DNA from: Pseudooceanicola sp.
GTDB taxonomy: Bacteria > Pseudomonadota > Alphaproteobacteria > Rhodobacterales > Rhodobacteraceae
DNA length: 64,000 nucleotides
Reading direction: 5' to 3'
NCBI RefSeq assembly: GCF_029213205.1
Contig: NZ_JARGNH010000018.1
Coordinates: 1-64,000 of the forward strand
Program-made: the position numbers and the translations under genes
Shown here: piece after piece, positions 1-8,627 of the stretch
How positions within the stretch are numbered: the first letter of the stretch is position 1
Layout: every line of letters begins with the position of its first letter
Notes under the pieces: generated by a model
Database searches by the model: none
What the model saw: the letters and a program-made list of their open reading frames with translations, nothing else
Told to the model about the DNA's origin: nothing

Positions 1-597
1 CGGCCATCGCGCCCAGTTCGGCTCAGGCATTTGGCGGTGAAAATCAAGAAAATGAAAGAACAAGAAATAGGCCGTGTGCAGCACTGCCAGCCACCACAGA
101 ACATAAGCGCCCTGCTGGGTGTATTTCCACACGGACGTGCCAAGTACCCTTTGGCTGAAATTATTCGACGTACCGGCAAGCACAAAGCCGTAGAGCAGTG
201 CCGCGATCCCAACCACATTGGCCAGCGCAAACCCGTGCTGAAGCATCACGTAGCGTTGCAGCTGGGGGTGATACTCAAAACCGAACAGCCGTGCAAAATC
301 AAGCTCGACCCAGCCGATCAGTATGATGATGGTATGCACCGTCGCCGCCAGAACCGCATAAATACCGAGCTCGCGTCGGTACGGCATGAGCTTCCGTAAA
401 AAGGGCGCAGACGACAAGCGTGCGAGCGGCCCAATCGCCATTGCAGCAACGATGAGCAGCAGTGAAAGATCCCCCAGCGCTCGGTTGTAGCGGTGCATCT
501 CCGACCACTCGGCACGCGAAGCAAGCAGCAGGTATCCCGTCAGCACGGACGTTCCTATGATTAGTACGTGCCGCAGAAGGGCGGGTTTTTTCATCAT
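1..597 (-). CDS. Ferric-reductase-like heme b membrane protein (C-terminus off the left edge)
   Basis: The open frame runs from an ATG at 597 (a second ATG follows directly) through 199 codons to the first base of the window, so the C-terminus is missing. The product has about five hydrophobic segments, near residues 8-26, 42-60, 75-95, 118-138 and 160-180. Histidines sit inside them (TVHTI near 88, LQHGF, LHTAYFLFFHF), as expected for heme-ligating helices of the ferric-reductase-like transmembrane domain (MsrQ/YedZ type). It is the last visible gene of the minus-strand copper operon, 82 bases after the methyltransferase gene. The specific electron acceptor cannot be told; family membership is likely, function is inferred. 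Confidence 0.65.
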   Translation of the reverse strand, partial: MMKKPALLRHVLIIGTSVLTGYLLLASRAEWSEMHRYNRALGDLSLLLIVAAMAIGPLARLSSAPFLRKLMPYRRELGIYAVLAATVHTIIILIGWVELDFARLFGFEYHPQLQRYVMLQHGFALANVVGIAALLYGFVLAGTSNNFSQRVLGTSVWKYTQQGAYVLWWLAVLHTAYFLFFHFLDFHRQMPEPNWARWP

Positions 598-679
598 GGT
601 TTCAGATACCGTATGTTTGCAGTCTTCCAAAGATGTTTTAGGCAGGCAAATAACACATCAGATCGGCTTTCGCTTCCAA

Positions 680-1333
680 TCAGCGTTCAACATTCTGCAG
701 AGTGTTAACGTTTGGTATGAAAGCGGGAACCCGGCTGGCATACCTGTCCCAGCCAGCGCCGAACCGTTCTCGGCTGTCCTTCTCCTCGCCGCGGGCCAGC
801 CGTGCGTACATCCAGACCAGTACCGGAAACATGGCCAGCGTCAGGAGGGTCGGCCATTGCACGAGAAAACCAAGCATGATCAGAACGAACCCCACATATT
901 GAGGATGGCGAATGCGGGCATAGGGGCCTGTCGTCGCAAGCAACCCCTGACGCTGCGCATTCCACAGATGGTGCCATGCCACGGATATGAGCCAGAAGCC
1001 GCCGCCGATAAAGACGAAGCTCAGGAGGTGGAACGGCCCGAAATGTGGGTTCGATTGCCAGCCGAACATCATTTCGGGGAGATGTCCGCTGTCGTGGGCA
1101 AACCAGTCTACCTCCGGCCAGGTCGATTGCAGCCAGCCGGAAAGAAAGAAGATGGTCAACGGGAACCCGTACATCTCGGTGAAGAGAGCTACGACAAAGG
1201 CGCTGAACGCTCCAAAACTGCGCCAGTCGCGTTTTGTCTGGGGCTTGAAGAAACTGAAGGCGAAAATGATGAACACCGCCGAATTGATAAATACTAGCAG
1301 CCAGAGTCCATAGGAAGCACCTGCATCGGTCAT
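680..1333 (-). CDS. Isoprenylcysteine carboxyl methyltransferase (ICMT/PEMT)-family membrane protein
   Basis: This 217-residue integral membrane protein shows the ICMT/PEMT hallmark near its C-terminus: GPYARIRHPQYVGF, followed by a hydrophobic stretch and an acidic-basic tail (EEKDSRERFG). This is the SAM-binding region of that superfamily. The start at 1333 was chosen because its ATG overlaps the TAA stop of the preceding gene (TAATG), which suggests coupled translation; the longer frame upstream lies inside the previous gene. Homologues often sit beside metal P-type ATPases in proteobacteria, but their substrate is generally unknown. I assign the family with good confidence and no precise reaction. 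Confidence 0.75.
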   Translation of the reverse strand: MTDAGASYGLWLLVFINSAVFIIFAFSFFKPQTKRDWRSFGAFSAFVVALFTEMYGFPLTIFFLSGWLQSTWPEVDWFAHDSGHLPEMMFGWQSNPHFGPFHLLSFVFIGGGFWLISVAWHHLWNAQRQGLLATTGPYARIRHPQYVGFVLIMLGFLVQWPTLLTLAMFPVLVWMYARLARGEEKDSRERFGAGWDRYASRVPAFIPNVNTLQNVER

Positions 1334-1602
1334 TACTGGTCGTCTCCCTTTCCGTGCCCGCCGTGGCCTCCATGACCGCCGTGCATGAAGAAGTGCATTC
1401 CGACGCAAAGCAGCAATGGCAGCCAGATCAGCAATCCGCTGCTCAGGATGTGCACCCGGTGCTCGTAACCCAGGAGAAGGACGCCAACTGCCAGCGCAAC
1501 GATCAGATAGATGCCGGCGCGTGATCGCCAGAATGAGGGCGGGCGGTGGGCATGCTCTGATTGACTTTGATTAACATGTGATGGATCAGGTTGATGGGTC
1601 AC
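1333..1602 (-). CDS. Small membrane protein of DUF2933 type with Gly/His-rich tail
   Basis: This 89-residue protein has one or two membrane segments (residues about 28-45 and 53-70) and a C-terminus of repeated GGHGGHGGHG. The His repeats suggest metal binding on one side of the membrane. The start is a GTG at 1602, supported by an AGGAAG ribosome-binding site eight bases upstream; no ATG is suitably placed. The gene lies 15 bases after the copper ATPase gene and overlaps the next start by one base. DUF2933 proteins commonly accompany copper resistance genes; the function is unknown. Confidence 0.7.
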   Translation of the reverse strand: MTHQPDPSHVNQSQSEHAHRPPSFWRSRAGIYLIVALAVGVLLLGYEHRVHILSSGLLIWLPLLLCVGMHFFMHGGHGGHGGHGKGDDQ

Positions 1603-1617
1603 GTTGTGGCTTCCTTT

Positions 1618-3972
1618 CTAGATCTTTGCGCCGCGAAGGCGCAGCGAATTGAGCACCACCGATATCGACGAGGCGCTCATGGCGAAGGCGGCAAACATCG
1701 GGCTGATGAGGATGCCGAAGAACGGAAACAGCACCCCCGCCGCGACAGGCACGCCAGAGGCGTTGTAGATCAGTGCGAAGAACAGGTTCTGCCGGATATT
1801 ACGCATGGTGGCCCGTGCGAGCCGCCGTGCGCGCACGATACCGTCGAGGTTGCCCTTGACCAGCGTGATGCCCGCGCTTTCGATGGCCACATCGGCCCCG
1901 GTGCCCATGGCGATGCCGACATCGGCCTGGGCCAGGGCCGGCGCGTCGTTGACGCCATCGCCGGCCATCGCCACCTTGCGGCCCTGCTGCTGCAATTCCT
2001 TGATGATCCGCGCCTTGTCCTCGGGCAGCACGTCGGCCCGGATCTCGTCAATGCCGAGACGTGCGCCGATCGCCTTGGCCGTGCGCTCGTTGTCACCGGT
2101 GGCCATGATGACGCGGAATCCCAGTGCATGCAGGTCCTTGATGGCGGCGGGCGTGGTCTCCTTCACCGGATCGGCGACAGCGACGAGACCCGCGATCTCG
2201 CCATCCAGCACCACGAACATCACCGTCTCGCCCTCGTCGCGACGGGCATTTGCCTTGGCGGTCAGGTCGCCGGCCTCAAGGCCAAGGTCCCGGATCATCG
2301 CCAGGTTGCCTAATGCGACCGCCTTGCCGCCCACGACGCCCTTCACGCCCTTTCCTGTGACCGCCTCGAAGTCGTCCGCGTCCGCCATATTCACATCGCG
2401 CTCTTCCGCGCCGCGCACGATGGCCTCGGCGAGGGGGTGTTCCGATCCGCGCTCCAGCGATGCGGCGAGACGCAGGACCTCGGCCTCGTCGTGACCGGGT
2501 TGCGGCAGGACGGCGACAAGCTGCGGCTTGCCCATCGTCAACGTGCCGGTCTTGTCGACGATCAAGGTATCGACCTTCTCGAACCGCTCCAGCGCCTCGG
2601 CGTTCTTGATCAGCACCCCGGCCTGGGCCCCCCGCCCCGTTGCCGTCATGATCGACATCGGTGTCGCCAGGCCAAGCGCACAGGGACAGGCGATGATCAA
2701 CACGGCGACAGCCGAGATCAATGCGTAGGACAGCGCCGGGGATGGCCCCCAGACCGCCCACGCGATGAAGGACAGGACCGCGATACCGATCACGGCCGGA
2801 ACGAAATATCCCGCCACCTTGTCGGCATACTTCTGGATCGGTGCGCGCGAGCGTTGCGCGTTCGACACCATCTCGACGATCTGCGCGAGCATCGTGTCGG
2901 ACCCGACACGCGTCGCCTCCATCACCAGAGAACCGGTGCCATTGATCGTCGCGCCGGTCAGCGGGTCGCCCTCGGTCTTCTCCACCGGCACAGGTTCACC
3001 TGAGATCATGCTTTCATCGACCGAGGACCGGCCGTCCAGCACAACGCCATCGACCGGCACCTTGTCACCGGGTCGCACGCGCAGCCGGTCCCCGACCTGT
3101 ACGTCCTCCAGCGGAATCTCCTCTTCGGACCCGTCGTCTCGGATGACCCTCGCGGTCTTGGCCGCCATGTCGAGAAGCGCGCGGATCGCCTTGCCGGTGC
3201 CTTCACGGGCGCGCAATTCCATCACCTGGCCAAGCAGCACGAGCGTCACGATCACCGCCGCCGCCTCGAAATAGACGCCGACATGACCTTCGGCGTCGCG
3301 AAATCCGTCCGGGAATATGCCGGGTGCCAGAACGGCGACGACGCTGAAGAGCCAGGCCGCGATTACCCCCATACCGATGAGGGAGAACATGTTGAGATTC
3401 ATCGTCCGGAACGAATTCCAGCCCCGAACCAGAAACGGCCAGCCGCACCAAAGAACCACCGGGGTCCCGAAAACCAACTCGATCCAGAGGGTTGCGCGCT
3501 CGCCGAAAATCTCGCGCACTCCCGGAAAGCCGAGATAGGGACCCATGGTGAGGATCAGAAGCGGAATGGTCAGTACCGTGCCAACCCAGAAACGCCGGGT
3601 GAAATCCACCAGTTCGGGGTTCGGGCCGTCGTCCATCGGGACCCCGGACTCAAGCTCCAACCCCATTCCGCAGATCGGGCAGGAGCCGTGCTCGACCTGG
3701 CGAACCTGCGGGTGCATCGGACAGGTGTAGACAGCGCCGTCATAGCCCTCCGGGACGGTATCATATCTGCCGTCCGCCGGGGCGGCACCAGCGTGATGGT
3801 CATGACCGTGGTGATCATGCCCGGCATGGTTGTCGAGCTCCGCCTCGGGCACAAGATGCATCCCGCATTTCGGGCAATCGCCCGGACCGTTCTGCCGTAG
3901 CTCAGGGTGCATCGGGCAGACGTAAATGTTGGATTCGGTTTCATGTGCAGCATGGCTTACTTGGTCGTTCAT
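1618..3972 (-). CDS. copA: Copper-translocating P1B-type ATPase with two N-terminal CPMHP metal-binding domains
   Basis: This 784-residue pump is expected to export Cu(I) from the cytoplasm. Instead of CxxC HMA domains it starts with two YHS-like heavy-metal-binding domains (CPMHPELR near residue 19 and CPMHPQVR near 84), with a His-rich linker ([11 protein letters not shown]) between them. The usual P-type elements follow: the transmembrane CPC motif (about residue 429), the phosphorylation site DKTGTLT (about 473), the HP motif, GDGVNDAP, and the YN and MSxSS motifs in the last helices that mark Cu(I) transporters. Its ATG overlaps the stop of the PRPP-synthetase gene (ATGA). It can also be transcribed from a CueR-type promoter inside that upstream gene. 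Confidence 0.93.
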   Translation of the reverse strand: MNDQVSHAAHETESNIYVCPMHPELRQNGPGDCPKCGMHLVPEAELDNHAGHDHHGHDHHAGAAPADGRYDTVPEGYDGAVYTCPMHPQVRQVEHGSCPICGMGLELESGVPMDDGPNPELVDFTRRFWVGTVLTIPLLILTMGPYLGFPGVREIFGERATLWIELVFGTPVVLWCGWPFLVRGWNSFRTMNLNMFSLIGMGVIAAWLFSVVAVLAPGIFPDGFRDAEGHVGVYFEAAAVIVTLVLLGQVMELRAREGTGKAIRALLDMAAKTARVIRDDGSEEEIPLEDVQVGDRLRVRPGDKVPVDGVVLDGRSSVDESMISGEPVPVEKTEGDPLTGATINGTGSLVMEATRVGSDTMLAQIVEMVSNAQRSRAPIQKYADKVAGYFVPAVIGIAVLSFIAWAVWGPSPALSYALISAVAVLIIACPCALGLATPMSIMTATGRGAQAGVLIKNAEALERFEKVDTLIVDKTGTLTMGKPQLVAVLPQPGHDEAEVLRLAASLERGSEHPLAEAIVRGAEERDVNMADADDFEAVTGKGVKGVVGGKAVALGNLAMIRDLGLEAGDLTAKANARRDEGETVMFVVLDGEIAGLVAVADPVKETTPAAIKDLHALGFRVIMATGDNERTAKAIGARLGIDEIRADVLPEDKARIIKELQQQGRKVAMAGDGVNDAPALAQADVGIAMGTGADVAIESAGITLVKGNLDGIVRARRLARATMRNIRQNLFFALIYNASGVPVAAGVLFPFFGILISPMFAAFAMSASSISVVLNSLRLRGAKI

Positions 3973-4916
3973 TCGGTTGTCCTCTCGGCGGGATTCGGGT
4001 CCAGCCTAATTGTTCCAGCAACTGGAAGGTCAAGGGCTGTCACGACCGAAAGGATCGCTTCGGCCAATAGACCGGCAATTCCGATCGCATTCGTTGGATG
4101 GGGTATGGTGTCGGTGGTGATGATTCTTGCCGCACCAGCCGACAGAATGGCGTCCTGAGCGCCGTGCGCAAAGACCGCATGGATAGCCAGGCAGACAGGC
4201 GCGGCGGTTCCAGCCGCAAGCAATCTTTCGACGGCGCGTGCCATCGTGACGCCGGAAGATGCGATGTCGTCGAGGATCACTGGCGTGCCTTCGCGCAGCG
4301 CCGCGCTTTCCGGCACACTGACATCGACACTTCGGTCACCAGATCTCACCTTGCGCAAGACCTCATAGGGCCGTCCCGCCAGCCGGGCCACCTCGGCGAC
4401 CCATTGCTGGCTTTCGCTGTCAGGGCCCAGAAGAACGGCGTCTGGCAGGTTCGTGCTGATCCAGGTCGCAAGCAGCGGGGCGGATACGGCGCGAATGGCA
4501 GGCATCGGGAAGACATCCTGCAGCCGGGCGATGCGGTGCAGATGCGGATCGACACTCACCAGCCAATCGAAGCTTTCCCCCAGGAATTGCGCAAAGAGCG
4601 GCGCGCTGACCGCCTGCCCGCGCTCGAAGCGGCGGTCCTGCCGCATGTAGCCAAGATAAGGCGCGATCAATCCGACGCGACGCGCGCCCATCTCGCGCGC
4701 CGTCGCCGCGGCGAAGCGCAAGGGCAGGGCTAGGCGGTCGGGATCGCGCAAAGTCGCCAGAAATGCCACATCGGCCCCGTCCAGATCGCCGGGCAGCGAA
4801 ATCAGGCTTTCGCCATCGGGGAAGTGGTGCCAGTCGAGAGTGAGCAGGTCCGCCCCAAGCGCGGGTGCCAGGTCTTCGGCAAGCGGCCTCATCTCGGGAA
4901 ACGCGACAAGGATCAT
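3969..4916 (-). CDS. Ribose-phosphate pyrophosphokinase (PRPP synthetase) homologue
   Basis: This 315-residue protein matches the Prs family in length and layout. The ATP-binding loop reads [11 protein letters not shown], the ribose-phosphate site has DPHLHRI, and the PRPP loop is DDIASSGVT rather than the usual DDMIDTGGT-type sequence. Prs makes PRPP from ribose 5-phosphate and ATP. The gene overlaps both neighbours by four bases (ATGA), in an operon with an AMP phosphorylase homologue and an RNase-like MBL protein, which suggests nucleotide salvage rather than housekeeping synthesis. Its last twenty or so codons double as a CueR-type promoter for the copper ATPase, so the C-terminal tail may be shaped by that element. 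Confidence 0.8.
   Translation of the reverse strand: MILVAFPEMRPLAEDLAPALGADLLTLDWHHFPDGESLISLPGDLDGADVAFLATLRDPDRLALPLRFAAATAREMGARRVGLIAPYLGYMRQDRRFERGQAVSAPLFAQFLGESFDWLVSVDPHLHRIARLQDVFPMPAIRAVSAPLLATWISTNLPDAVLLGPDSESQQWVAEVARLAGRPYEVLRKVRSGDRSVDVSVPESAALREGTPVILDDIASSGVTMARAVERLLAAGTAAPVCLAIHAVFAHGAQDAILSAGAARIITTDTIPHPTNAIGIAGLLAEAILSVVTALDLPVAGTIRLDPNPAERTTE
4003..4033 (-). promoter_or_regulatory. CueR-type promoter for copA inside the PRPP-synthetase gene
   Basis: On the minus strand TTGACC (-35, 4033-4028) is followed by exactly 19 bases and then TAGGCT (-10, 4008-4003). The long spacer holds the perfect dyad TTCCAG-TTG-CTGGAA. A 19-bp spacer with this dyad is the signature of MerR-family copper promoters such as E. 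coli copA. It ends about 30 bases before the copA ATG. The whole element is also translated as the last codons of the upstream gene. Confidence 0.8.
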
Positions 4917-6421
4917 GACACTGCCTCGGACAGCGTGAGCACGCCGGTCTGGGACTCGGCATAGGCCAGGGCATAGGCCAGTTCGCCTGGTGTCTCGGCA
5001 TGAAGCTCATAAAGCGGCTGGCCCTTGTCCACCCAATCCCCGATCCGCACCAGAAGGCGGATGCCTGCGCTCTTCTGACGCGGGGCACCGGCCAGTTTGG
5101 CGATGCGGGCAATCCGGCGGTTGTCCACGGCCGTCAGTTCGCCCGCATGCGGGGCAAGTATCTCGATGCGTTGCGCGGCGGTGTCGGGTTCGTGGAAACC
5201 GCCCTGTGCCGCGCAAATTGCCATGAACTTTGCCTCCGCTGCACCACTATCGAGAAGCGCCTGCGCGCGGTCCCGCCCCCGCCCAGCAACGGCGTGCGGT
5301 GCGAGGTCCAGAAGATGCCCGGCCAGATCCAGCGCCCGCGCACGCAGGTCGCCAGGTGCATCCGGCGCGCGCCGCAAAACCGCGAGCACGTCGTGCGCCT
5401 CCAGCGCCGGGCCCATGCCACGTCCCACCGGGGCCACGCCATCGCTGATATGTAGCGCCAGGTTCAGACCCAACGCCTTGCCCACCGAAGACAGCCGTAT
5501 CCCGAGAGCCTCCGCCGCTCCGGCAGACCGCACCTTGGCCGTTGGTCCGACCGGCATGTCGATCAGAACATGGGTGGCACCGGCGGCCGCCTTTTTCGAC
5601 AGTACGCTCGCTACGAGTTGACCGGTGGAGTCGAAATCGAGGGGGCGTTCGACACGGATAAAATGATCGTCGGCAGGACTGAGGGCGAGCCCGCCACCCC
5701 AGACGAGGCAACCGCCCTCGGCTTCGACCACCCGGCGCAGCGCGGCGGCGTCAAGCGCGACGGGCGCCATTACCTCCATGGTGTCGGCGGTTCCGGCAGG
5801 CGATGTGATCGCACGGCTCGACGTCTTGGGGATCAGATGCCCCGCCGCCGCGACGATGGCGACGACGATGGGTGTCGTGCGGTTGCCCGGCAATCCGCCG
5901 ACGCAATGCTTATCGAGGACAGTGTGCTGCCCCCAGTCGAGCGTCTGCCCTGCTTCCTTCATGGCGCGGGTCAGCGCCACGGTTTCGGCCTCGTTCAGCC
6001 TGTCGCCGGCGCAGGCGGTCACGAAGGCGGCAAGGTCGAGGTCCGATAACCGGCTGTCGAGCGTGTCGTGCACGATCGTCGCGAACCCGGCCCGGTCCAG
6101 CCTCTCGCCATAGGCTTTCGCCCGGATCATAGACGCCGAAGCGGGCGGTTCAGGGTGCGAGAAAACGGCTTCGTCTCCAATCTCAGCGCCAAGCGCGGCC
6201 CACGCGGAAACGGACAATGCCGCCTGGTCCACGGCAAGCCATGCTCCGCGGCCGACGACATTCAGGGTCGCGATGATCCAGCGGTCCTTCAGGTCGATCC
6301 GTATGCGTGTCTGGGCAGCAAACCCCTCGGAACGGCAAACGTGACAGTCTTCATGCATGTAGACGACCGGCTGCCGGTAGGTGTCGATGCGGGAAGAGAC
6401 CAGGGCAAGCGTTTCGGTCAT
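4913..6421 (-). CDS. AMP/thymidine phosphorylase family enzyme (long, archaeal type)
   Basis: At 502 residues it is the long form of the thymidine phosphorylase family, like archaeal AMP phosphorylase, rather than the ~440-residue DeoA. The phosphate-binding region reads DKHCVGGLPGNRTTP, followed by PKTSSRAITSPAGTADTMEV, as in the NMP phosphorylases. Those enzymes cleave a nucleoside monophosphate with phosphate to give base and ribose 1,5-bisphosphate. The N-terminal ~90 residues form the extra domain of the long forms. It overlaps the MBL gene and the PRPP-synthetase gene by four bases each. I infer NMP phosphorolysis; nucleoside phosphorolysis remains possible. Confidence 0.82.
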   Translation of the reverse strand: MTETLALVSSRIDTYRQPVVYMHEDCHVCRSEGFAAQTRIRIDLKDRWIIATLNVVGRGAWLAVDQAALSVSAWAALGAEIGDEAVFSHPEPPASASMIRAKAYGERLDRAGFATIVHDTLDSRLSDLDLAAFVTACAGDRLNEAETVALTRAMKEAGQTLDWGQHTVLDKHCVGGLPGNRTTPIVVAIVAAAGHLIPKTSSRAITSPAGTADTMEVMAPVALDAAALRRVVEAEGGCLVWGGGLALSPADDHFIRVERPLDFDSTGQLVASVLSKKAAAGATHVLIDMPVGPTAKVRSAGAAEALGIRLSSVGKALGLNLALHISDGVAPVGRGMGPALEAHDVLAVLRRAPDAPGDLRARALDLAGHLLDLAPHAVAGRGRDRAQALLDSGAAEAKFMAICAAQGGFHEPDTAAQRIEILAPHAGELTAVDNRRIARIAKLAGAPRQKSAGIRLLVRIGDWVDKGQPLYELHAETPGELAYALAYAESQTGVLTLSEAVS

Positions 6422-7800
6422 CGCGGCCTGTCCAGGTAGACGGATTCGAGATGTTCGGGCACGCGCGCGGATCGCCCTAGCTCGTGTTCGACGCGGAATC
6501 GCAGGGTATCGGCGGCGACAGGTTCCCCATGGGTGAGATAGGTCATCTCGGGGGCGGGACCGGCGGACATCCAGCGCAGGATCTCATCGGCATCGGCATG
6601 TCCGGAAAAGGACTGGAGCTGAACCACTTCGGCCTCGATCGGGAACTCCCGTCCGAACATGCGCAATGTCCGCGCGCCTCCGGCCAGCGCCGCGCCGCGC
6701 GTGCCACCGGCCTGGAAACCGGAGAGCAAGATCGCGTTCCGCCGATCGCCGCCGAAGCTGGCCAGATGGTGCAGGATACGCCCGCCGGTCAGCATTCCGC
6801 TGGCGGAGACGATGATCATCGGGCCCTGGCGCGTGTTCAGCTCCTTGGATTGCTCGACCGTGTTTACCCTCTTGGCGATCTCGAACATCGCAATGCAGTC
6901 TTCGCGGCTGACGTGGTGCTCGGCGTGATGACGGTGATAGATCTCGGTCGCATTCACCGCCATCGGGCTGTTGAGGAACACCGGGACATAGGGAATATCG
7001 CCGCGCTCCATCAATCTCGCAATGTGCAGCATCAGCCCCTGCGCCCGTCCGACGGCAAAGGACGGGATCAGCACCGTGCCGCCGCGGGCAAAGGTGCGTT
7101 TGAGGATCGGAGCCAGTTCGGCTTCTGGGTCCACGTCGGAATGGGACCGGTTGCCATAGGTGGACTCGCAGACCAGAACATCTGCTCCGCCGAATGGCTG
7201 GGGCGGTCGCATCAGCGGATCGGGATCATGGCCCAGATCGCCGCTGAAATGGACAACCCTGCCGCCGACCTCAAGCCGGATCTGCGCCGCCCCGAGCAGA
7301 TGCCCCGCCGGAATGAAACGGGCCGCGATGCCGTCGCCTAAATCTATTCGCCGGTCGAAGGGGTGAAGATCAAAGCGGTCCAGCGCGGCCTTTGCATCCT
7401 TGAGCGTATAGAGCGGTTTTGGCTTCTTGTGTTTGGAATATCCCTTCCGCGCGGCAAAGCGCGCCTCTTCTTCCTGGATATGGCCGCTGTCGGGCAGAAT
7501 AAGCCCGCACAGATCTGCCGTTGCCTCTGTGCAAAGAACCCGCCCGCGAAACCCCGCCCGGATTAGTGCCGGCAGATATCCCGAATGGTCCAGATGGGCA
7601 TGGGTGAGCAGCACAGTGTCGATGGTGTTGACGCGCACAGGGAACGGTTTGCGATTGCGCGCACGCAACTGCTTGAAGCCCTGGAACAGGCCGCAATCGA
7701 TCAGGATGCGCCGCCCCATGGCTTCGATCAGATAGCGCGATCCTGTCACCGTCCCGGCGGCGCCGAGAAAGCGCAGTTTCGGACGTTCGGTCGGAATCAT
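6418..7800 (-). CDS. MBL-fold / beta-CASP exonuclease-like protein (RNA specificity domain)
   Basis: This 460-residue protein carries the metallo-beta-lactamase metal site HAHLDHSG (about residue 60) and the further metal ligands spaced as in beta-CASP nucleases. The C-terminal section (SGFQAGGTRG, then SFSGHADADEI) is typical of the RNA-metabolising subgroup related to CPSF-73 and RNase J. The start at 7800 has a GAGGAG ribosome-binding site, and its ATG overlaps the stop of the preceding gene. Likely role: hydrolysis of RNA to nucleotides in the cytoplasm, which would feed the downstream NMP phosphorylase. RNA as substrate is inferred from the family. Confidence 0.82.
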   Translation of the reverse strand: MIPTERPKLRFLGAAGTVTGSRYLIEAMGRRILIDCGLFQGFKQLRARNRKPFPVRVNTIDTVLLTHAHLDHSGYLPALIRAGFRGRVLCTEATADLCGLILPDSGHIQEEEARFAARKGYSKHKKPKPLYTLKDAKAALDRFDLHPFDRRIDLGDGIAARFIPAGHLLGAAQIRLEVGGRVVHFSGDLGHDPDPLMRPPQPFGGADVLVCESTYGNRSHSDVDPEAELAPILKRTFARGGTVLIPSFAVGRAQGLMLHIARLMERGDIPYVPVFLNSPMAVNATEIYHRHHAEHHVSREDCIAMFEIAKRVNTVEQSKELNTRQGPMIIVSASGMLTGGRILHHLASFGGDRRNAILLSGFQAGGTRGAALAGGARTLRMFGREFPIEAEVVQLQSFSGHADADEILRWMSAGPAPEMTYLTHGEPVAADTLRFRVEHELGRSARVPEHLESVYLDRPR

Positions 7801-8162
7801 GTTGCTGCTCCTCTTGCCGCGATGGCGTTGTAAAGGCCGCCGAAGATCAGCGCGGCGTACCAACCGTAGAGGAAGCTCTCGACCAGCCCGATGATGAAGC
7901 CCACCGGGGTCAGCCAGACGAAACCGGGCAGCAGACCGGACCAGGTTTCATACATTGCATAGCTGGGAAAGATCAGATCGAAGGCGATGCACACAAGGTA
8001 GGTCAGCGCCAGAAACAGGCTCAGCGCCCAGCCCAGAGGCATGATCGGCAGATGCCCACGCCCTGCCCCGGCATTCCCGCCCATGACGCAAGCCCCGCAC
8101 GTCATGCGCAGGGCCAGGAAAAGGATCACAGCGACTGCGGTGAAGTAGAGGATGGGCATCAT
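7797..8162 (-). CDS. DUF5676-like small membrane protein
   Basis: The 121-residue product has three predicted membrane segments. The second half (GWALSLFLALTYLVC, then GLLPGFVWLTP and GLVESFLYGWYAAL) resembles the DUF5676 family of short membrane proteins found beside copper genes. A short N-terminal segment contains a CGAC pair. Two ATGs lie in tandem at 8162 and 8159 behind an AAAGGAG ribosome-binding site. The gene overlaps the MBL gene start by four bases. No function is known; family assignment is from memory of sequence resemblance. Confidence 0.65.
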   Translation of the reverse strand: MMPILYFTAVAVILFLALRMTCGACVMGGNAGAGRGHLPIMPLGWALSLFLALTYLVCIAFDLIFPSYAMYETWSGLLPGFVWLTPVGFIIGLVESFLYGWYAALIFGGLYNAIAARGAAT

Positions 8163-8230
8163 GGCTTGCTCCTTTCTTGTCGTGGATCAGCACGGAGCGC
8201 GAACACTCCCGCCGGACGGCATCGGTTCAA

Positions 8231-8260
8231 GATGGGCGCGACTGGCGCACGACGCCCATC
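8231..8260. repeat. Inverted repeat between the Cys-rich peptide gene and the DUF5676 gene
   Basis: GATGGGCG at 8231-8238 pairs with CGCCCATC at 8253-8260 across a 14-base loop. It lies in the 113-base gap after the Cys-rich peptide gene on the minus strand. There is no U-tract, so it could be a processing or attenuation hairpin rather than a full terminator. Confidence 0.4.
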
Positions 8261-8275
8261 CTGCGTGGGATCGCC

Positions 8276-8443
8276 TCAGTTCTGGCCGCAGCAGCAGCCG
8301 GATTTGGCCGGTTTTGCCTTTGCGGGTTCCGCGACTTGCGGTTCGACATTTGCTTTCGGCTGCGCGTCGGTCTTGCCACCGCAACATCCGCCCTGTTTTT
8401 GCTGTGCTGTGTCTTGCGTCTGAGAAGTTGATCGGTCGTCCAT
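8276..8443 (-). CDS. Cys-rich 55-residue peptide, candidate metal-binding protein
   Basis: This short frame starts at an ATG at 8443 behind a near-ideal ribosome-binding site (AAAGGAGGT). The peptide has two cysteine clusters, CCGG near residue 20 and CCCG near residue 50, joined by a Lys/Pro/Ala-rich linker. The layout suggests a small soluble metal-binding or metal-buffering peptide. It is the first gene after an ECF-type promoter and heads the operon that leads to the copper ATPase. I do not recognise a named family. Confidence 0.75.
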   Translation of the reverse strand: MDDRSTSQTQDTAQQKQGGCCGGKTDAQPKANVEPQVAEPAKAKPAKSGCCCGQN

Positions 8444-8475
8444 CTGGACCTCCTTTTGTTTGGTTTCGTTCTATA

Positions 8476-8501
8476 GACGCGCCCCGACCGGAAGCATTAC
8501 A
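8476..8501 (-). promoter_or_regulatory. ECF-type promoter TGTAATG-N15-CGTC for the 8.4-0 kb operon
   Basis: On the minus strand TGTAATG (8501-8495) is followed by 15 bases and CGTC (8479-8476), then TATAG. Transcription would begin near 8468, about 25 bases before the Cys-rich peptide ATG. The same pattern with identical spacing occurs at four other promoters in the window. Confidence 0.72.
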
Positions 8502-8627
8502 GAAATTGGCAACCTGTCGGTCTTCGTTAGTACAGGAGCAAGTGTATCGCTCTGCCGTAGGAAGGCGTCGATATTGCAGACAGAGTTACTGCATCCCGGC
8601 AGGCTGTCGGCTGACCGGTGCCATAGG

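Noticed and set aside
557-1297. Plus-strand open frame opposite the methyltransferase gene
   Set aside because: It is antisense to a clear membrane enzyme, begins without translation signals, and has no domain.
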